A DNA stretch of 64,000 nucleotides from Azospirillum sp. TSA2s. Lineage in GTDB: Bacteria > Pseudomonadota > Alphaproteobacteria > Azospirillales > Azospirillaceae. The stretch spans positions 1,439,501-1,503,500 of the forward strand of contig NZ_CP039650.1 in assembly GCF_004923315.1 (NCBI RefSeq), written 5' to 3'. Shown here one piece after another: positions 17,332-27,388 of this stretch. Made by a program: the position numbers and the translations under genes. Each line of letters starts with the position of its first letter. Position 1 is the first letter of the stretch. Below the pieces are notes generated by a model. It made no database searches. It was not told where the DNA came from and saw only the letters and a program-made list of their open reading frames with translations.

Positions 17332-17538
17332 ATGTCGCTGTTCGCCGCCTGGACCGGTGCGGTTCTCGGGGCCGCCCGCATGGAGTTGCCTGTCATGCCG
17401 GAGCCCGCGGTGCCGGAGCCGCGGCGCTTCCGCCTTGCCTACAACCCGGTGCCGGCCGCGCTTCCGGGCTTCGGCCGTCCCCTGATGGCGGAGCAGGCGC
17501 CGGCGTCGGTGCGTGACCGCCTGTGGCTTGAGAAATAG
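17332..17538 (+). CDS. Small hypothetical protein, divergent from the LysR gene
   Basis: 68 residues, MSLFAAWTGAVLGAARMELP at the start and DRLWLEK at the end, Pro- and Ala-rich in between. There is no recognisable domain; the N-terminus is mildly hydrophobic and could be amphipathic. A weak GGAG lies about ten bases upstream. The case for a real gene rests on its position: it is divergent from a LysR regulator across a LysR-type dyad. The asparaginase gene begins 51 bp downstream on the same strand, so it could be the first gene of a regulated pair. It could also be non-coding. Confidence 0.45.
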   Translation: MSLFAAWTGAVLGAARMELPVMPEPAVPEPRRFRLAYNPVPAALPGFGRPLMAEQAPASVRDRLWLEK

Positions 17539-17589
17539 GCGGGCGCCAGCCTATCCTGCCGCCGACAAGAAAGCCGGGAGGAACGGGCG

Positions 17590-18678
17590 ATGTCGCGGGT
17601 CTATGTGCTGTATACCGGGGGCACCATCGGGTGCGTGACCAATCCCGACGGGGCGCTGGCCCCGGTGCCGGGCGCGGAGTTCGAGAAGCTGGTGCTGGCG
17701 GTGCCCGGCCTGTCGGGCCACCGGGTGCAGGATTACCCGGACCTGAACTGGACCATGGACTGGTTCGACCGCACGCTCGACAGCTCCAACATGACGCCGG
17801 CGGACTGGGTTGCCATCGCCCGGCGGCTGCTGTCGGTCTATGACCAGTATGACGGTTTCGTCGTGCTGCACGGCACCGACAGCATGGCCTACAGCGCGTC
17901 GGCCCTGTCCTTCCTGCTGCCCGGCCTGTCGAAGCCGGTGGTGTTCAGCGGATCGCAGGTGCCGCTGTCCTTCACGCTGAGCGACGCGCCGGCCAATCTG
18001 GTCGGCGCCATCGTGGTGGCGGGGACCCTGCCGGTGCCGGAGGTCTGCGTCTATTTCGACACCAAGCTGCTGCGCGGCAACCGCTCGTCCAAGGTCGACG
18101 CCAACCGCTTCGCCGGCTTCGATTCGCCGAACTTCCCGCCGCTCGCCAGCGTCGGCAGCGTGGTCGCCCGCAACGAGCCCCATTGGCTGCCGATGCCGGA
18201 CAAGAGCGTTTCACTGGCCGAGCCGGACAACCGGGCCAAGCGGCTGGCAACGTTGGACGCCCTGCCGGCGGCGCTGGCGGGGTTCTCCGTCGTCATGCTG
18301 TGGCTGTATCCCGGCATTCGGGCGAGCACGGTGTCGGCGATGCTGACCGCCACCAGCCCGGCGGCGAAGGGGGCGGTGCTGCTGGCCTTCGGCGAGGGCA
18401 ACGGCCCGACCGATCCGGACTTCCTCGGCGCCCTGTCGGCGGCGGTGACGGCCGGGGTCGTGCTGATGGACAACACCCAGGTGCAGCGCGGCGCGGTGCT
18501 GCCCGGCGCCTATGCCACCGGGTTGGGCGCCGTCGGTGCGATCGGCGGCTATGACATGACGCCGGAGGCGAGCTACGCCAAGCTGGTCTGCCTGCTGGCC
18601 GGCGGCCTGGACGCCGCCGCGGTCAAGGCGGCGATGCCGGTGCCGCAGGCGGGCGAACTGACGGTAATCGGGGATTGA
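17590..18678 (+). CDS. L-asparaginase, type I family
   Basis: 362 residues. Nucleophile motif VLYTGGTIG at about 6-14, second threonine/aspartate motif VLHGTDSMAYSAS near 95-107, and GSQVPLSF in the family position. No signal peptide is visible, which fits the cytoplasmic type I enzyme that converts asparagine to aspartate and ammonia; glutaminase activity cannot be excluded. The ribosome site is GGGAGGA. It may be co-transcribed with the small gene at 17332-17538 under the adjacent LysR regulator. Confidence 0.9.
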   Translation: MSRVYVLYTGGTIGCVTNPDGALAPVPGAEFEKLVLAVPGLSGHRVQDYPDLNWTMDWFDRTLDSSNMTPADWVAIARRLLSVYDQYDGFVVLHGTDSMAYSASALSFLLPGLSKPVVFSGSQVPLSFTLSDAPANLVGAIVVAGTLPVPEVCVYFDTKLLRGNRSSKVDANRFAGFDSPNFPPLASVGSVVARNEPHWLPMPDKSVSLAEPDNRAKRLATLDALPAALAGFSVVMLWLYPGIRASTVSAMLTATSPAAKGAVLLAFGEGNGPTDPDFLGALSAAVTAGVVLMDNTQVQRGAVLPGAYATGLGAVGAIGGYDMTPEASYAKLVCLLAGGLDAAAVKAAMPVPQAGELTVIGD

Positions 18679-18733
18679 GAGTTGTTGTCCGGAGGCGGGG
18701 GCGTCGGTTGGACCCTCCGCCTCCGGCAGACGG

Positions 18734-19375
18734 TTACTGGCCCATGCCGGGCTGGTTCGGCGACATGGTGCCGCGGTTCATCGTGCCGTTGCCCATGGTG
18801 CCCTGATTCATGGTGCCCTGATCCATGGAGCCTTGGTTCATCGACCCGCGGTTCATCGTGCCGGTGCCCATGGAGCCCCGGTTCATCGAATCGCTGTCCA
18901 TCGCTCCACGGTTCATGGCGCCGGAGCCCATGCCGCCGGCGGAGCCGCCCATCTGGCCGCCCATGGTCCCGCCCGTCGAGCTGCCGTAGCCGGTGTTGGC
19001 CTGGTTGCTGTATTGGGCGAGCTGCTGCAGTTCGCTGGCGTCCTGCATGACGATGATCTGCTTGCCCCGCCGTTCGAAGGAGGCCGGGGGAAGCATGACG
19101 GTCTGGCCGGACTTGGCGAGCTTCAGCTCGACCATCGTCTGGCCCTGGGCGTCGGTGGTGACGTTCTGGACGGTGCCGGCGACCGGACCGCCATGGCGGT
19201 GGACCACCCGTTTGCCGATCATGGCGCGGCTGGCCTGGACGTCGCGGGCACCGCTGTCCATCGTGCCGTTGGCGACCGCGTTGGCCCTGGCGGAGCCGCT
19301 GGTCTGGGCATGGCCCGGCGCGGCGGCGGCCACCAGCATCAGGGCCGGAACCGCGGCGGCGAGAAATTTGCGCAT
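18734..19375 (-). CDS. Secreted protein with PRC-barrel-like core and Met-rich pentapeptide-repeat tail
   Basis: 213 residues. Signal peptide 1-23 (MRKFLAAAVPALMLVAAAAP, cleaved after GHA). The middle part (about 50-105) includes IGKRVVHRHGGPVAGTVQNV, resembling a PRC-barrel. Residues 152-206 are eleven tandem five-residue units of the form G-[AST]-M-[NDG]-x, for example GTMNR, GSMNQ and GSMDQ. The start at 19375 has GGGAGGA. Function is not recognised; the repeat tail is flexible, methionine-rich and likely exposed in the periplasm or outside. Convergent with the asparaginase gene. Confidence 0.75.
   Translation of the reverse strand: MRKFLAAAVPALMLVAAAAPGHAQTSGSARANAVANGTMDSGARDVQASRAMIGKRVVHRHGGPVAGTVQNVTTDAQGQTMVELKLAKSGQTVMLPPASFERRGKQIIVMQDASELQQLAQYSNQANTGYGSSTGGTMGGQMGGSAGGMGSGAMNRGAMDSDSMNRGSMGTGTMNRGSMNQGSMDQGTMNQGTMGNGTMNRGTMSPNQPGMGQ
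18758..18922 (-). repeat. 15-bp in-frame minisatellite (11 units)
   Basis: Eleven contiguous 15-bp units inside the gene 18734-19375 encode G-[AST]-M-x-x pentapeptides. Units differ by a few substitutions and keep the ATG (Met) codon at the third position. Such arrays can change copy number by slippage. Confidence 0.85.
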
Positions 19376-19504
19376 GTCATCCTCCCGGACTTCAACCGAA
19401 TGTGGGGGGACCGCGACCGCCGGCGGCGGCATCTGATCCCCCTTCGCAGGAGATGACACCTCAGCCGTGGGTTTGTTTCGCCGGTAAGCCGCTATTTCTC
19501 AGGT

Positions 19505-19566
19505 CTGTCATCAGATAGACAGTTCGGTCGCAGGGCTGAAACCACAGTTCGCTTTAAATGCGAACT
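19505..19566. promoter_or_regulatory. Two dyads upstream of the NlpC/P60-like gene
   Basis: Dyad one: CTGTC-N8-GACAG at 19505-19522. Dyad two: AGTTCGC at 19546-19552 and GCGAACT at 19560-19566, a perfect seven-base inverted repeat around TTTAAAT. Both lie in the 242-bp divergent gap, the second ending 51 bp before the start at 19618. They look like operator sites; the binding protein is unknown. Confidence 0.4.
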
Positions 19567-19617
19567 AATTTCTGAGAGTCTCCTTCCCGCAGAATCGGCA
19601 GTCGCGAGGCTTCAGTC

Positions 19618-20220
19618 ATGGTGTCCCTTTCCCCGGCCTATCGTCCCGGCGACATCATCATCGCCGATGGAACGGTGTCGCACTGCGCCATCGTGATCGG
19701 CGAGAAGGTCAAATACAGCAGCGGTGTGCGGACCGACTGGATGGTGCTCCATGCCACCGGCTTCGGCAGCGAACAGCCGCGCGACGGCATCAAGAAGTCC
19801 GACGTCATCAATATGGGGGCCGGGCGGCTGTTCCGCCCGCGCGCGATGAGCGATGCCCAAGCCCAGGCGGTACAGGACACCGCGCTGAGGCTGCACAAGG
19901 CCTCCTCCTCCTACGGGACGGCCAGGGCGGTGTTCGCCTGGGCGGGAAGCACCGGCTTCGGCACCGGTGCCTTCGGGCGGCTGCAGAAATACAAGGAGCG
20001 GCTGTCGCACACCGAACATCAGGGGGCGGTGAAGAACGTCTTCTGTTCGGAATTCGTGATCCTCTGCTACCAGCTTGCCTTTCTCGACGAGGCGCAGAAG
20101 ACGCGGCAGACCAATCCGCTGTTCATCAACCTCGACGCCAAGCACAGCTATCCCAAGCACCTCCGCCAGTATCTGCGGACCAACGCCACGGTCTGGGAGG
20201 AGGGCGATTTCCCGCCCTGA
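19618..20220 (+). CDS. YiiX/YebB-like permuted NlpC/P60 (papain-fold) protein
   Basis: 200 residues. His motif early (TVSHCAIVIGEKVKY) and Cys motif late (NVFCSEFVILCYQLAF), the reversed His...Cys order of permuted NlpC/P60 (YiiX/LRAT-like) enzymes. The opening YRPGDIIIADGTVSHCAIVI matches the family's PGDI...H..I. signature. Such proteins are thiol hydrolases or acyltransferases acting on amide or lipid substrates. No signal peptide is visible, so it is probably cytoplasmic. Two dyads upstream suggest regulated expression. The substrate is unknown. Confidence 0.65.
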   Translation: MVSLSPAYRPGDIIIADGTVSHCAIVIGEKVKYSSGVRTDWMVLHATGFGSEQPRDGIKKSDVINMGAGRLFRPRAMSDAQAQAVQDTALRLHKASSSYGTARAVFAWAGSTGFGTGAFGRLQKYKERLSHTEHQGAVKNVFCSEFVILCYQLAFLDEAQKTRQTNPLFINLDAKHSYPKHLRQYLRTNATVWEEGDFPP

Positions 20221-20240
20221 GCGGAGGCCGCCGTCAAACA

Positions 20241-20264
20241 AAAGGCGGGCCGAAGCCCGCCTTT
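20241..20264. terminator. Bidirectional intrinsic terminator
   Basis: Perfect ten-bp stem AAAGGCGGGC / GCCCGCCTTT with a four-base loop, placed between the convergent NlpC/P60-like and lepA genes and working in either direction. Confidence 0.9.
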
Positions 20265-20272
20265 CCGTATCC

Positions 20273-22075
<1,803 letters not shown>

Positions 22076-22189
22076 CGGGGCCCGGACAAGCGATAGTTTG
22101 CCGGGAACATAGGGCGGACGGGGGATGGGCGCAATGATGGTGTGGTGGGGCGGGCGGATGCGAAGCCCCAGGGGGGCCTCGCCGGGGCC

Positions 22190-23659
22190 TCACCGCCCAG
22201 CGATCCCCCGGTACAGCTCCATATACTCCTCCGCCGGCCCGTGCCAGCCGAAGTCCCGCGTCATGGCGCGGCGCTGCATTGCCTGCCAGCGCTCCGGCTT
22301 GCGGTAGACGGTCAGTGCGCGCCGCAAGGCCCAGACCAGTTCCTGGCCGGTGGCGTTGACGAACTGGAAGCCGGTGGCGCTGCCGTCGGCGCTGGCCGCC
22401 GGGTTGGCGTCGATCACCGTGTCGGCAAGGCCGCCGGTGCGGCGGACCAGCGGCAGGGTGCCGTATTTCAGGGCGTAGAGCTGGGTCAGGCCGCAGGGCT
22501 CCGAGCGGGACGGCACCAGGAACAGGTCGGAACCGGCCTGGATGCGGTGGGACAGCGGCTCGTCATAGCCGACGCGGACGCCGATCGAATGCGGGTGCCA
22601 TTGGGCGAGGTGGCGGAAACCGGCCTCGCTGGAGGCGTCGCCGCTGCCGAGAACCACCAGCTGGCCGCCCCAGGACACCCATTGGCTGGCGGCTTCCAGC
22701 ACGAGGTCCAGGCCCTTGTGCCAGGTCAGGCGGCTGACCACGGCGGCGAGCGGCGCGTCGGGGCGGCGGTCGAGGCCGAAGGCGGATTGCAGGTCGGCCT
22801 TGCAGGCGTCCTTGCCGCCCAGATCGTCGGGGGTGTAGCGGGCGGGGAGGTGCGGATCGGTCGCCGGGTCCCACACGGCGTAATCGACGCCGTTCAGGAT
22901 GCCGGTCAGCACGTCGGAACGGGTGGCGAGCAGGCCCTGCAGGCCGGTGCCGTGTTCCGCCGTCTGGATCTCGTTGGCGTAGGTCGGGCTGACCGTGGTC
23001 AGGCGGTCGGCGTAGAAGCAACCCGCCTTCAGGAAACTGATGTTGCCGTAATACTCGACGCCGTCGATGCGGAAGCTGGAGGAGGGCAGGCCGATGTCGC
23101 CCATCATCCAGGGGCCGAAGACGCCCTGATAGGCGATGTTGTGGATGGTCAGCACGGTGCCCGGCCGGAAGGGGGCGGCGAAGCGGTCGGGGCGCAGGGT
23201 CAGATAGGCGGGGATCAGCCCGGCCTGCCAGTCATGGCCGTGCAGGATGTCGGGCCGCCACCAGGGATCGTAGGAAACTTCCGACGCGAAGCCGGCGGCG
23301 ACCCAGGCGAGCGCGGCGAAACGCAGGGCGTTGTCGGCCCAATCCTTGCCGTCCGGACCGAGATAGGGGTTGCCGGGACGGTCGTACAGCGACGGCGCGT
23401 TCAGCGCATAGGCGAGGACCCCGTCGGCGGTGCGGCCGATGCACAGCTGGGCGCGGTCGCAGCCGGGCAGGTCGGTGATCAGGTCGCCGACCTCGTGCAG
23501 GTTCTGCAGGCTGTTGAGAACGGCGGGATATCCCGGCAGCAGCAGGCGGACATCGGCGCCGGCGGCGTTCAGGGCCGGCGGCAGGGCGGCGGACACGTCC
23601 GCCAGCCCCCCCGTCTTGACCATCGGGTAGCATTCGGACGTGACGTAAAGGACGCGCAT
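22190..23659 (-). CDS. glgA: Glycogen synthase (ADP-glucose)
   Basis: 489 residues. The N-terminus MRVLYVTSECYPMVKTGGLA carries the KTGGLADV ADP-glucose site, and the C-terminal half has the conserved SRSEPCGLTQLYALKYGT loop. GT5 family: it extends alpha-1,4-glucan chains from ADP-glucose in the cytoplasm. I chose the ATG at 23659 because the conserved N-terminus starts there; a GTG at 23707 has no better ribosome site. It lies downstream of glgC on the same strand, with a REP-like doublet in the 193-bp gap, which could reduce or stabilise the glgA part of the message. Confidence 0.95.
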   Translation of the reverse strand: MRVLYVTSECYPMVKTGGLADVSAALPPALNAAGADVRLLLPGYPAVLNSLQNLHEVGDLITDLPGCDRAQLCIGRTADGVLAYALNAPSLYDRPGNPYLGPDGKDWADNALRFAALAWVAAGFASEVSYDPWWRPDILHGHDWQAGLIPAYLTLRPDRFAAPFRPGTVLTIHNIAYQGVFGPWMMGDIGLPSSSFRIDGVEYYGNISFLKAGCFYADRLTTVSPTYANEIQTAEHGTGLQGLLATRSDVLTGILNGVDYAVWDPATDPHLPARYTPDDLGGKDACKADLQSAFGLDRRPDAPLAAVVSRLTWHKGLDLVLEAASQWVSWGGQLVVLGSGDASSEAGFRHLAQWHPHSIGVRVGYDEPLSHRIQAGSDLFLVPSRSEPCGLTQLYALKYGTLPLVRRTGGLADTVIDANPAASADGSATGFQFVNATGQELVWALRRALTVYRKPERWQAMQRRAMTRDFGWHGPAEEYMELYRGIAGR

Positions 23660-23709
23660 CGGGAAGGCACTCGGATGAAAGGCGGGAGGGGCGGGCCTGC
23701 CGCTCACCC

Positions 23710-23798
23710 GGCCGTCATCCCCGCGCAGGCGGGGATCCAGGCTCGTCCGAAGGATCGGCTTCGGGGGCGCTGGATTCCCGCCTGCGCGGGAATGACGG
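23710..23798. repeat. REP-like paired hairpin element, copy 3
   Basis: Facing halves GTCATCCCCGCGCAGGCGGG (then GATCCAG) and CTGGATTCCCGCCTGCGCGG (then GAATGACGG). Both stems carry the same compensatory change relative to the 4973-5058 copy (GCGCAGGC instead of GCGAAGGC, mirrored), which preserves pairing. It is located between glgC and glgA. Confidence 0.85.
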
Positions 23799-23852
23799 TC
23801 GCAGGGGTGAGTGGTTGGCTTTGGTGGAGGGAATGGGGGCGGTGGGAGCTTC

Positions 23853-25124
23853 TTACTCCTTCGGCAGCTTCTCGATCATCTCGCGGGTGATGAGGACGAC
23901 GCCGCCCTCGCTGCGGTGAAAGCGCTTGGCGTCCAACTCCGCGTCCTCGCCGACAACGAGGCCGTTGGGGATGCTGACGCCGCGGTCGATCACCACCTTC
24001 TTCAGGCGGCAATGGCGGCCGATGTCGCATTCCGGCAGGACCACCGCCTCGTGCAGCTCGCTGTAGGAGTTGACGCGGACCGAGCTGAACAGCAGCGACC
24101 GCCGCACGGTGGAGCCGGAGATGATGCAGCCGCCGGACACCAGGCTGTCCACCGCCATGCCGCGGCGGTTCTCGTCGTCGAAGACGAACTTCGCCGGCGG
24201 CAGCTGTTCCTGATAGGTGAAGATCGGCCAGTCGCGGTTGTACAGGTTCAGCTGCGGCGTGACGTGGCAGAGGTCGAGGTTGGCTTCCCAATAGGCGTCG
24301 ATGGTGCCGACGTCGCGCCAGTAGGGGGCGTCGTCGGGCGCGTCGATGATGGCGCTGTCGGCATAGTCGTGGGCGATGATCCTGGCGCCGGTCTTCACCA
24401 GATGCGGGATGATGTCCTTGCCGAAATCGCGGCTGGAGCCGGGGGTGGCGACGTCGCGCTCCAGCTGGTCGTAGAGGAACTGGGCGTTGAAGACGTAGAT
24501 GCCCATGCTGGCCAGCGCCAGATCGGGGCGGCCGGGCATCGGCGGCGGATCGGCCGGCTTTTCCACGAAGTCGATGATGCGGCGGTCGTTGTCGATGTGC
24601 ATCACGCCGAAGCCGGTCGCCTGTTCGCGCGGAACGGCGATGCAGGGAACGGTGACGTCGGCCTGCCGGTCGATGTGGTCGAGCAGCAGCGCGCCATAAT
24701 CCATCTTGTAGATGTGGTCGCCGGCCAGGATCAGGACATATTCCGGCTCGTGGTCGCGCAGGATGTCCAGGTTCTGGTACACGGCGTCGGCGGTGCCCTG
24801 GTACCACTCCGTCTCGCTGACGCGCTGCTGGGCCGGCAGCAGGTCGCAGAACTCGTTCATCTCGCCGCGGAAGACGTTCCAGCCGCGCTGGAGATGGCGC
24901 AGAAGGCTGTGCGACTTGTACTGCGTCAGCACGCCGATGCGGCGGAAGCCGGAATTGACGCAGTTGGACAGCGCGAAGTCGATGATGCGGTACTTGCCGC
25001 CGAAATAGGTGGCCGGCTTGGCCCGCCGGTCGGTCAGTTGCTTCAGACGGCTTCCGCGTCCCCCGGCCAGCACCAGCGCCACCGCACGTCGCGGTGCGAG
25101 GCGCAGATCGCGTTTGTCGAGCAT
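23853..25124 (-). CDS. glgC: Glucose-1-phosphate adenylyltransferase (ADP-glucose pyrophosphorylase)
   Basis: 423 residues. Nucleotidyltransferase signature [30 protein letters not shown] and [12 protein letters not shown] in the catalytic domain, then a left-handed beta-helix C-terminal domain ([20 protein letters not shown]). It makes ADP-glucose for glycogen synthesis and is normally the allosterically controlled step. The ATG at 25124 has a strong AAAGGGGG ribosome site. First gene of glgC-glgA; no branching enzyme or phosphorylase gene is in the window. Confidence 0.96.
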   Translation of the reverse strand: MLDKRDLRLAPRRAVALVLAGGRGSRLKQLTDRRAKPATYFGGKYRIIDFALSNCVNSGFRRIGVLTQYKSHSLLRHLQRGWNVFRGEMNEFCDLLPAQQRVSETEWYQGTADAVYQNLDILRDHEPEYVLILAGDHIYKMDYGALLLDHIDRQADVTVPCIAVPREQATGFGVMHIDNDRRIIDFVEKPADPPPMPGRPDLALASMGIYVFNAQFLYDQLERDVATPGSSRDFGKDIIPHLVKTGARIIAHDYADSAIIDAPDDAPYWRDVGTIDAYWEANLDLCHVTPQLNLYNRDWPIFTYQEQLPPAKFVFDDENRRGMAVDSLVSGGCIISGSTVRRSLLFSSVRVNSYSELHEAVVLPECDIGRHCRLKKVVIDRGVSIPNGLVVGEDAELDAKRFHRSEGGVVLITREMIEKLPKE

Positions 25125-25802
25125 GGCCGTTACCCCCTTTGCCTTATTCTTGCGGCCGCGGGCGAGCGGCCAATCCAATTGGAGGCGTTGACGGTGCCAC
25201 ATCTCGCCGCCATGTCCAATAGGCCCGGCGTCGGGTTTGCCTCGGCTTACCCGCCGGATCTTCAACCCGCGGTCCTAGGAGGAAAGCGGTGGCGAAAGCG
25301 GGGCAAGCCGAAAGGACTGGATGGACGGGGTAGGGTGCTGCCCGATGTCGCGCCCCCGATGCCGTGCCCCCGATGCCGCTCCAGTGACCGCCGCGCGGGC
25401 CGATCTCTGCCTAAATTTTCATCAACTGCCGGAATGGCAGCCAGAATGCCGGGCCAGATCGGAGCGTCCGGTCCTGCCAATCGGTCGAAAGCCCGAAAAT
25501 TGCAGCAGAATGAGGGTTCCGGAGCCTGCCTGTTTTCTGTGCAGACACCGGGTGCGACTCGTCCGGGGCTGCCCGTTCGGGGGTCCGGCCTTGGGACAAC
25601 CCTGACGATTCCAAGCCGTTTTCGACTGGCACGCTTCTTGTAACGCTGGAGGCGTCCTTGGTCCCGTCCGCCGCCCCGTCTTTGCCGGGGACGGGGCGAC
25701 CGGGACGGGGTCGCCCCAGTGCGGTGCCCAGCGCGCGGAACACCTCCGGTGCCGCGCCGGCCGTATCGGGGCGGGAGCGATTTTGGAGAAAGAGGAGCCT
25801 CG
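25125..25802. other. Long intergenic region glgC / amtB
   Basis: 678 bp between divergent genes. It holds a sigma-54 promoter at 25629-25644 facing amtB, a direct repeat of GCCCCCGATGCC near 25351-25376, and a possible NtrC-like site around 25538-25555 (TGCAGACACCGGGTGC). Open frames here show no protein-like composition, and I do not call a gene. Confidence 0.6.
25629..25644 (+). promoter_or_regulatory. Sigma-54 promoter for amtB
   Basis: TGGCACGCTTCTTGTA matches the RpoN consensus TGGCAC-N5-TTGC(A/T) with correct spacing; the -12 GC is GT here. The amtB start is 158 bp downstream. The gene is a classic NtrC/RpoN target, so nitrogen-limited induction is expected. Confidence 0.75.
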
Positions 25803-27212
25803 ATGAACCGTCTGTTCCTTCTGGCCGCACCGATGATGGCGGTTGCTCTGGGCACGGTCGGCATGCCGGCCGCAGCCCTTGCCCAAGATGCGGCCGCGGC
25901 CGCCGCTGCTGCCGCGCCGGCGGCTCCGGCGCTGAATGGCGGCGACACCGCCTGGATGCTGATCTCCACCGCGCTGGTGCTGATGATGACCATCCCCGGC
26001 CTGGCGCTGTTCTACGGCGGCATGGTCCGCAAGATGAACGTGCTGTCGACGGTGATGCAGAGCTTCGCCATCACCTGCCTGATCAGCGTCCTGTGGTACG
26101 TGATCGGCTACAGCCTGGCCTTCACCGGCACCGGCGCCTATGTCGGCGGTCTCGACCGGCTGTTCCTGAACGGGCTCGACTTCTCGAAGGCCTTCGTGCT
26201 GGGCGAGGCGACGGGGTCGGGTGTCGCGACGACGATCCCCGAGCCGGTCTTCATGATGTTCCAGATGACCTTCGCGATCATCACCCCGGCCCTGATCACC
26301 GGCGCCTTCGCCGACCGCATGAAGTTCTCCTCGCTGCTGGTCTTCACCGCCCTGTGGTCGATCGTGGTCTATGCGCCGATCGCCCACTGGGTCTGGTATC
26401 CGTCGGGCTTCCTGTTCGGCCTGGGCGTGCTGGACTTCGCCGGCGGCACGGTCGTGCACATCAACGCGGGTGTGGCCGGTCTGGTCGCCGCGCTGGTGAT
26501 CGGCAAGCGCAAGGGCTACCCGAAGGAAGCCTTCATGCCGCACAACCTGGTGCTGTCGCTGATCGGCGCCTCGCTGCTGTGGGTCGGCTGGTTCGGCTTC
26601 AACGCCGGTTCGGCCCTGACCGCCGGTCCGCGCGCCGGCATGGCGCTGGCCGCCACGCACATCGCCACCGCCGGTGCCGCCATGGGCTGGCTGTTCGCGG
26701 AGTGGATCGTCAAGGGCAAGCCGTCGATCCTCGGCATCATCTCCGGCGCCGTCGCCGGTCTGGTCGCGGTGACCCCGGCCGCCGGCTTCGTCGACCCGAC
26801 GGGCGCCATCATCATCGGCATAGTCGCCGGCGTGGTCTGCTTCTGGTCGGCCACCAGCCTGAAGCACATGCTGGGCTATGACGACAGCCTGGACGCCTTC
26901 GGCGTGCACGGTGTCGGCGGCCTGATCGGCGCCATCCTGACCGGCGTGTTCGCCAAGATGTCGGTGTCCAACAGCGAAGGCGGCTTCGCCTCCGTCCTGC
27001 AGGCCGACCCCAACGCCACGCTGGGCCTGCTGGAAGGCAACGCCGCCGCCGTGTGGATCCAGGTCCAGGGCGTGCTCTACACCATGGTGTGGTGCGCCGT
27101 CGCCACCTTCGTCCTGCTGAAGGTCGTCGACGTGGTGATGGGCCTGCGCGTCGAGGAGGATGTGGAGCGCGACGGTCTCGACCTCGCCCTGCATGGCGAG
27201 AGCATCCACTAA
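25803..27212 (+). CDS. amtB: Ammonium transporter, Amt/MEP family
   Basis: 469 residues. A cleavable N-terminal signal (MNRLFLLAAPMMAVALGTVG, then AAALAQ) and an Ala-rich spacer precede about eleven membrane spans. Family marks are GLALFYGGMVRKMNVL near 62-77, DFAGGTVVHINAG and the C-terminal DDSLDAFGVHGVGG. It conducts ammonium into the cell and is usually gated by a PII protein. No glnK/glnZ is adjacent, unlike the common glnK-amtB pair. GAGGAG precedes the ATG. Regulated by the upstream sigma-54 promoter; a strong terminator follows. Confidence 0.97.
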   Translation: MNRLFLLAAPMMAVALGTVGMPAAALAQDAAAAAAAAAPAAPALNGGDTAWMLISTALVLMMTIPGLALFYGGMVRKMNVLSTVMQSFAITCLISVLWYVIGYSLAFTGTGAYVGGLDRLFLNGLDFSKAFVLGEATGSGVATTIPEPVFMMFQMTFAIITPALITGAFADRMKFSSLLVFTALWSIVVYAPIAHWVWYPSGFLFGLGVLDFAGGTVVHINAGVAGLVAALVIGKRKGYPKEAFMPHNLVLSLIGASLLWVGWFGFNAGSALTAGPRAGMALAATHIATAGAAMGWLFAEWIVKGKPSILGIISGAVAGLVAVTPAAGFVDPTGAIIIGIVAGVVCFWSATSLKHMLGYDDSLDAFGVHGVGGLIGAILTGVFAKMSVSNSEGGFASVLQADPNATLGLLEGNAAAVWIQVQGVLYTMVWCAVATFVLLKVVDVVMGLRVEEDVERDGLDLALHGESIH

Positions 27213-27243
27213 GACAAATCCCTTTCCCACGGGTCTCTTCGAG

Positions 27244-27272
27244 AAGGCCGCCGGTTCTCCGGCGGCCTTTTT
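27244..27272 (+). terminator. Intrinsic terminator after amtB
   Basis: Stem AAGGCCGCCGG / CCGGCGGCCTT with a four-base loop and a run of Ts, 31 bp after the amtB stop. It makes amtB monocistronic. Confidence 0.92.
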
Positions 27273-27388
27273 CGTTTGGATTGTTGCACGGGCGGAAACG
27301 CTGTGGCGCGGGCGGGCCGGCTTCACGGCGGGGCCGGGGCGGACTACCTCTGGTGCAACGTCATTGTGCTTTGCCAGGAGTTGCCGCC

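Noticed and set aside
25351-25376. Tandem GCCCCCGATGCC as an NtrC enhancer
   Set aside because: It is a direct rather than inverted repeat and lacks the GCAC/GTGC half-sites.
25321-25605. 94-codon open frame between glgC and amtB
   Set aside because: Composition is not protein-like, there is no ribosome site, and it overlaps the likely NtrC-binding region.
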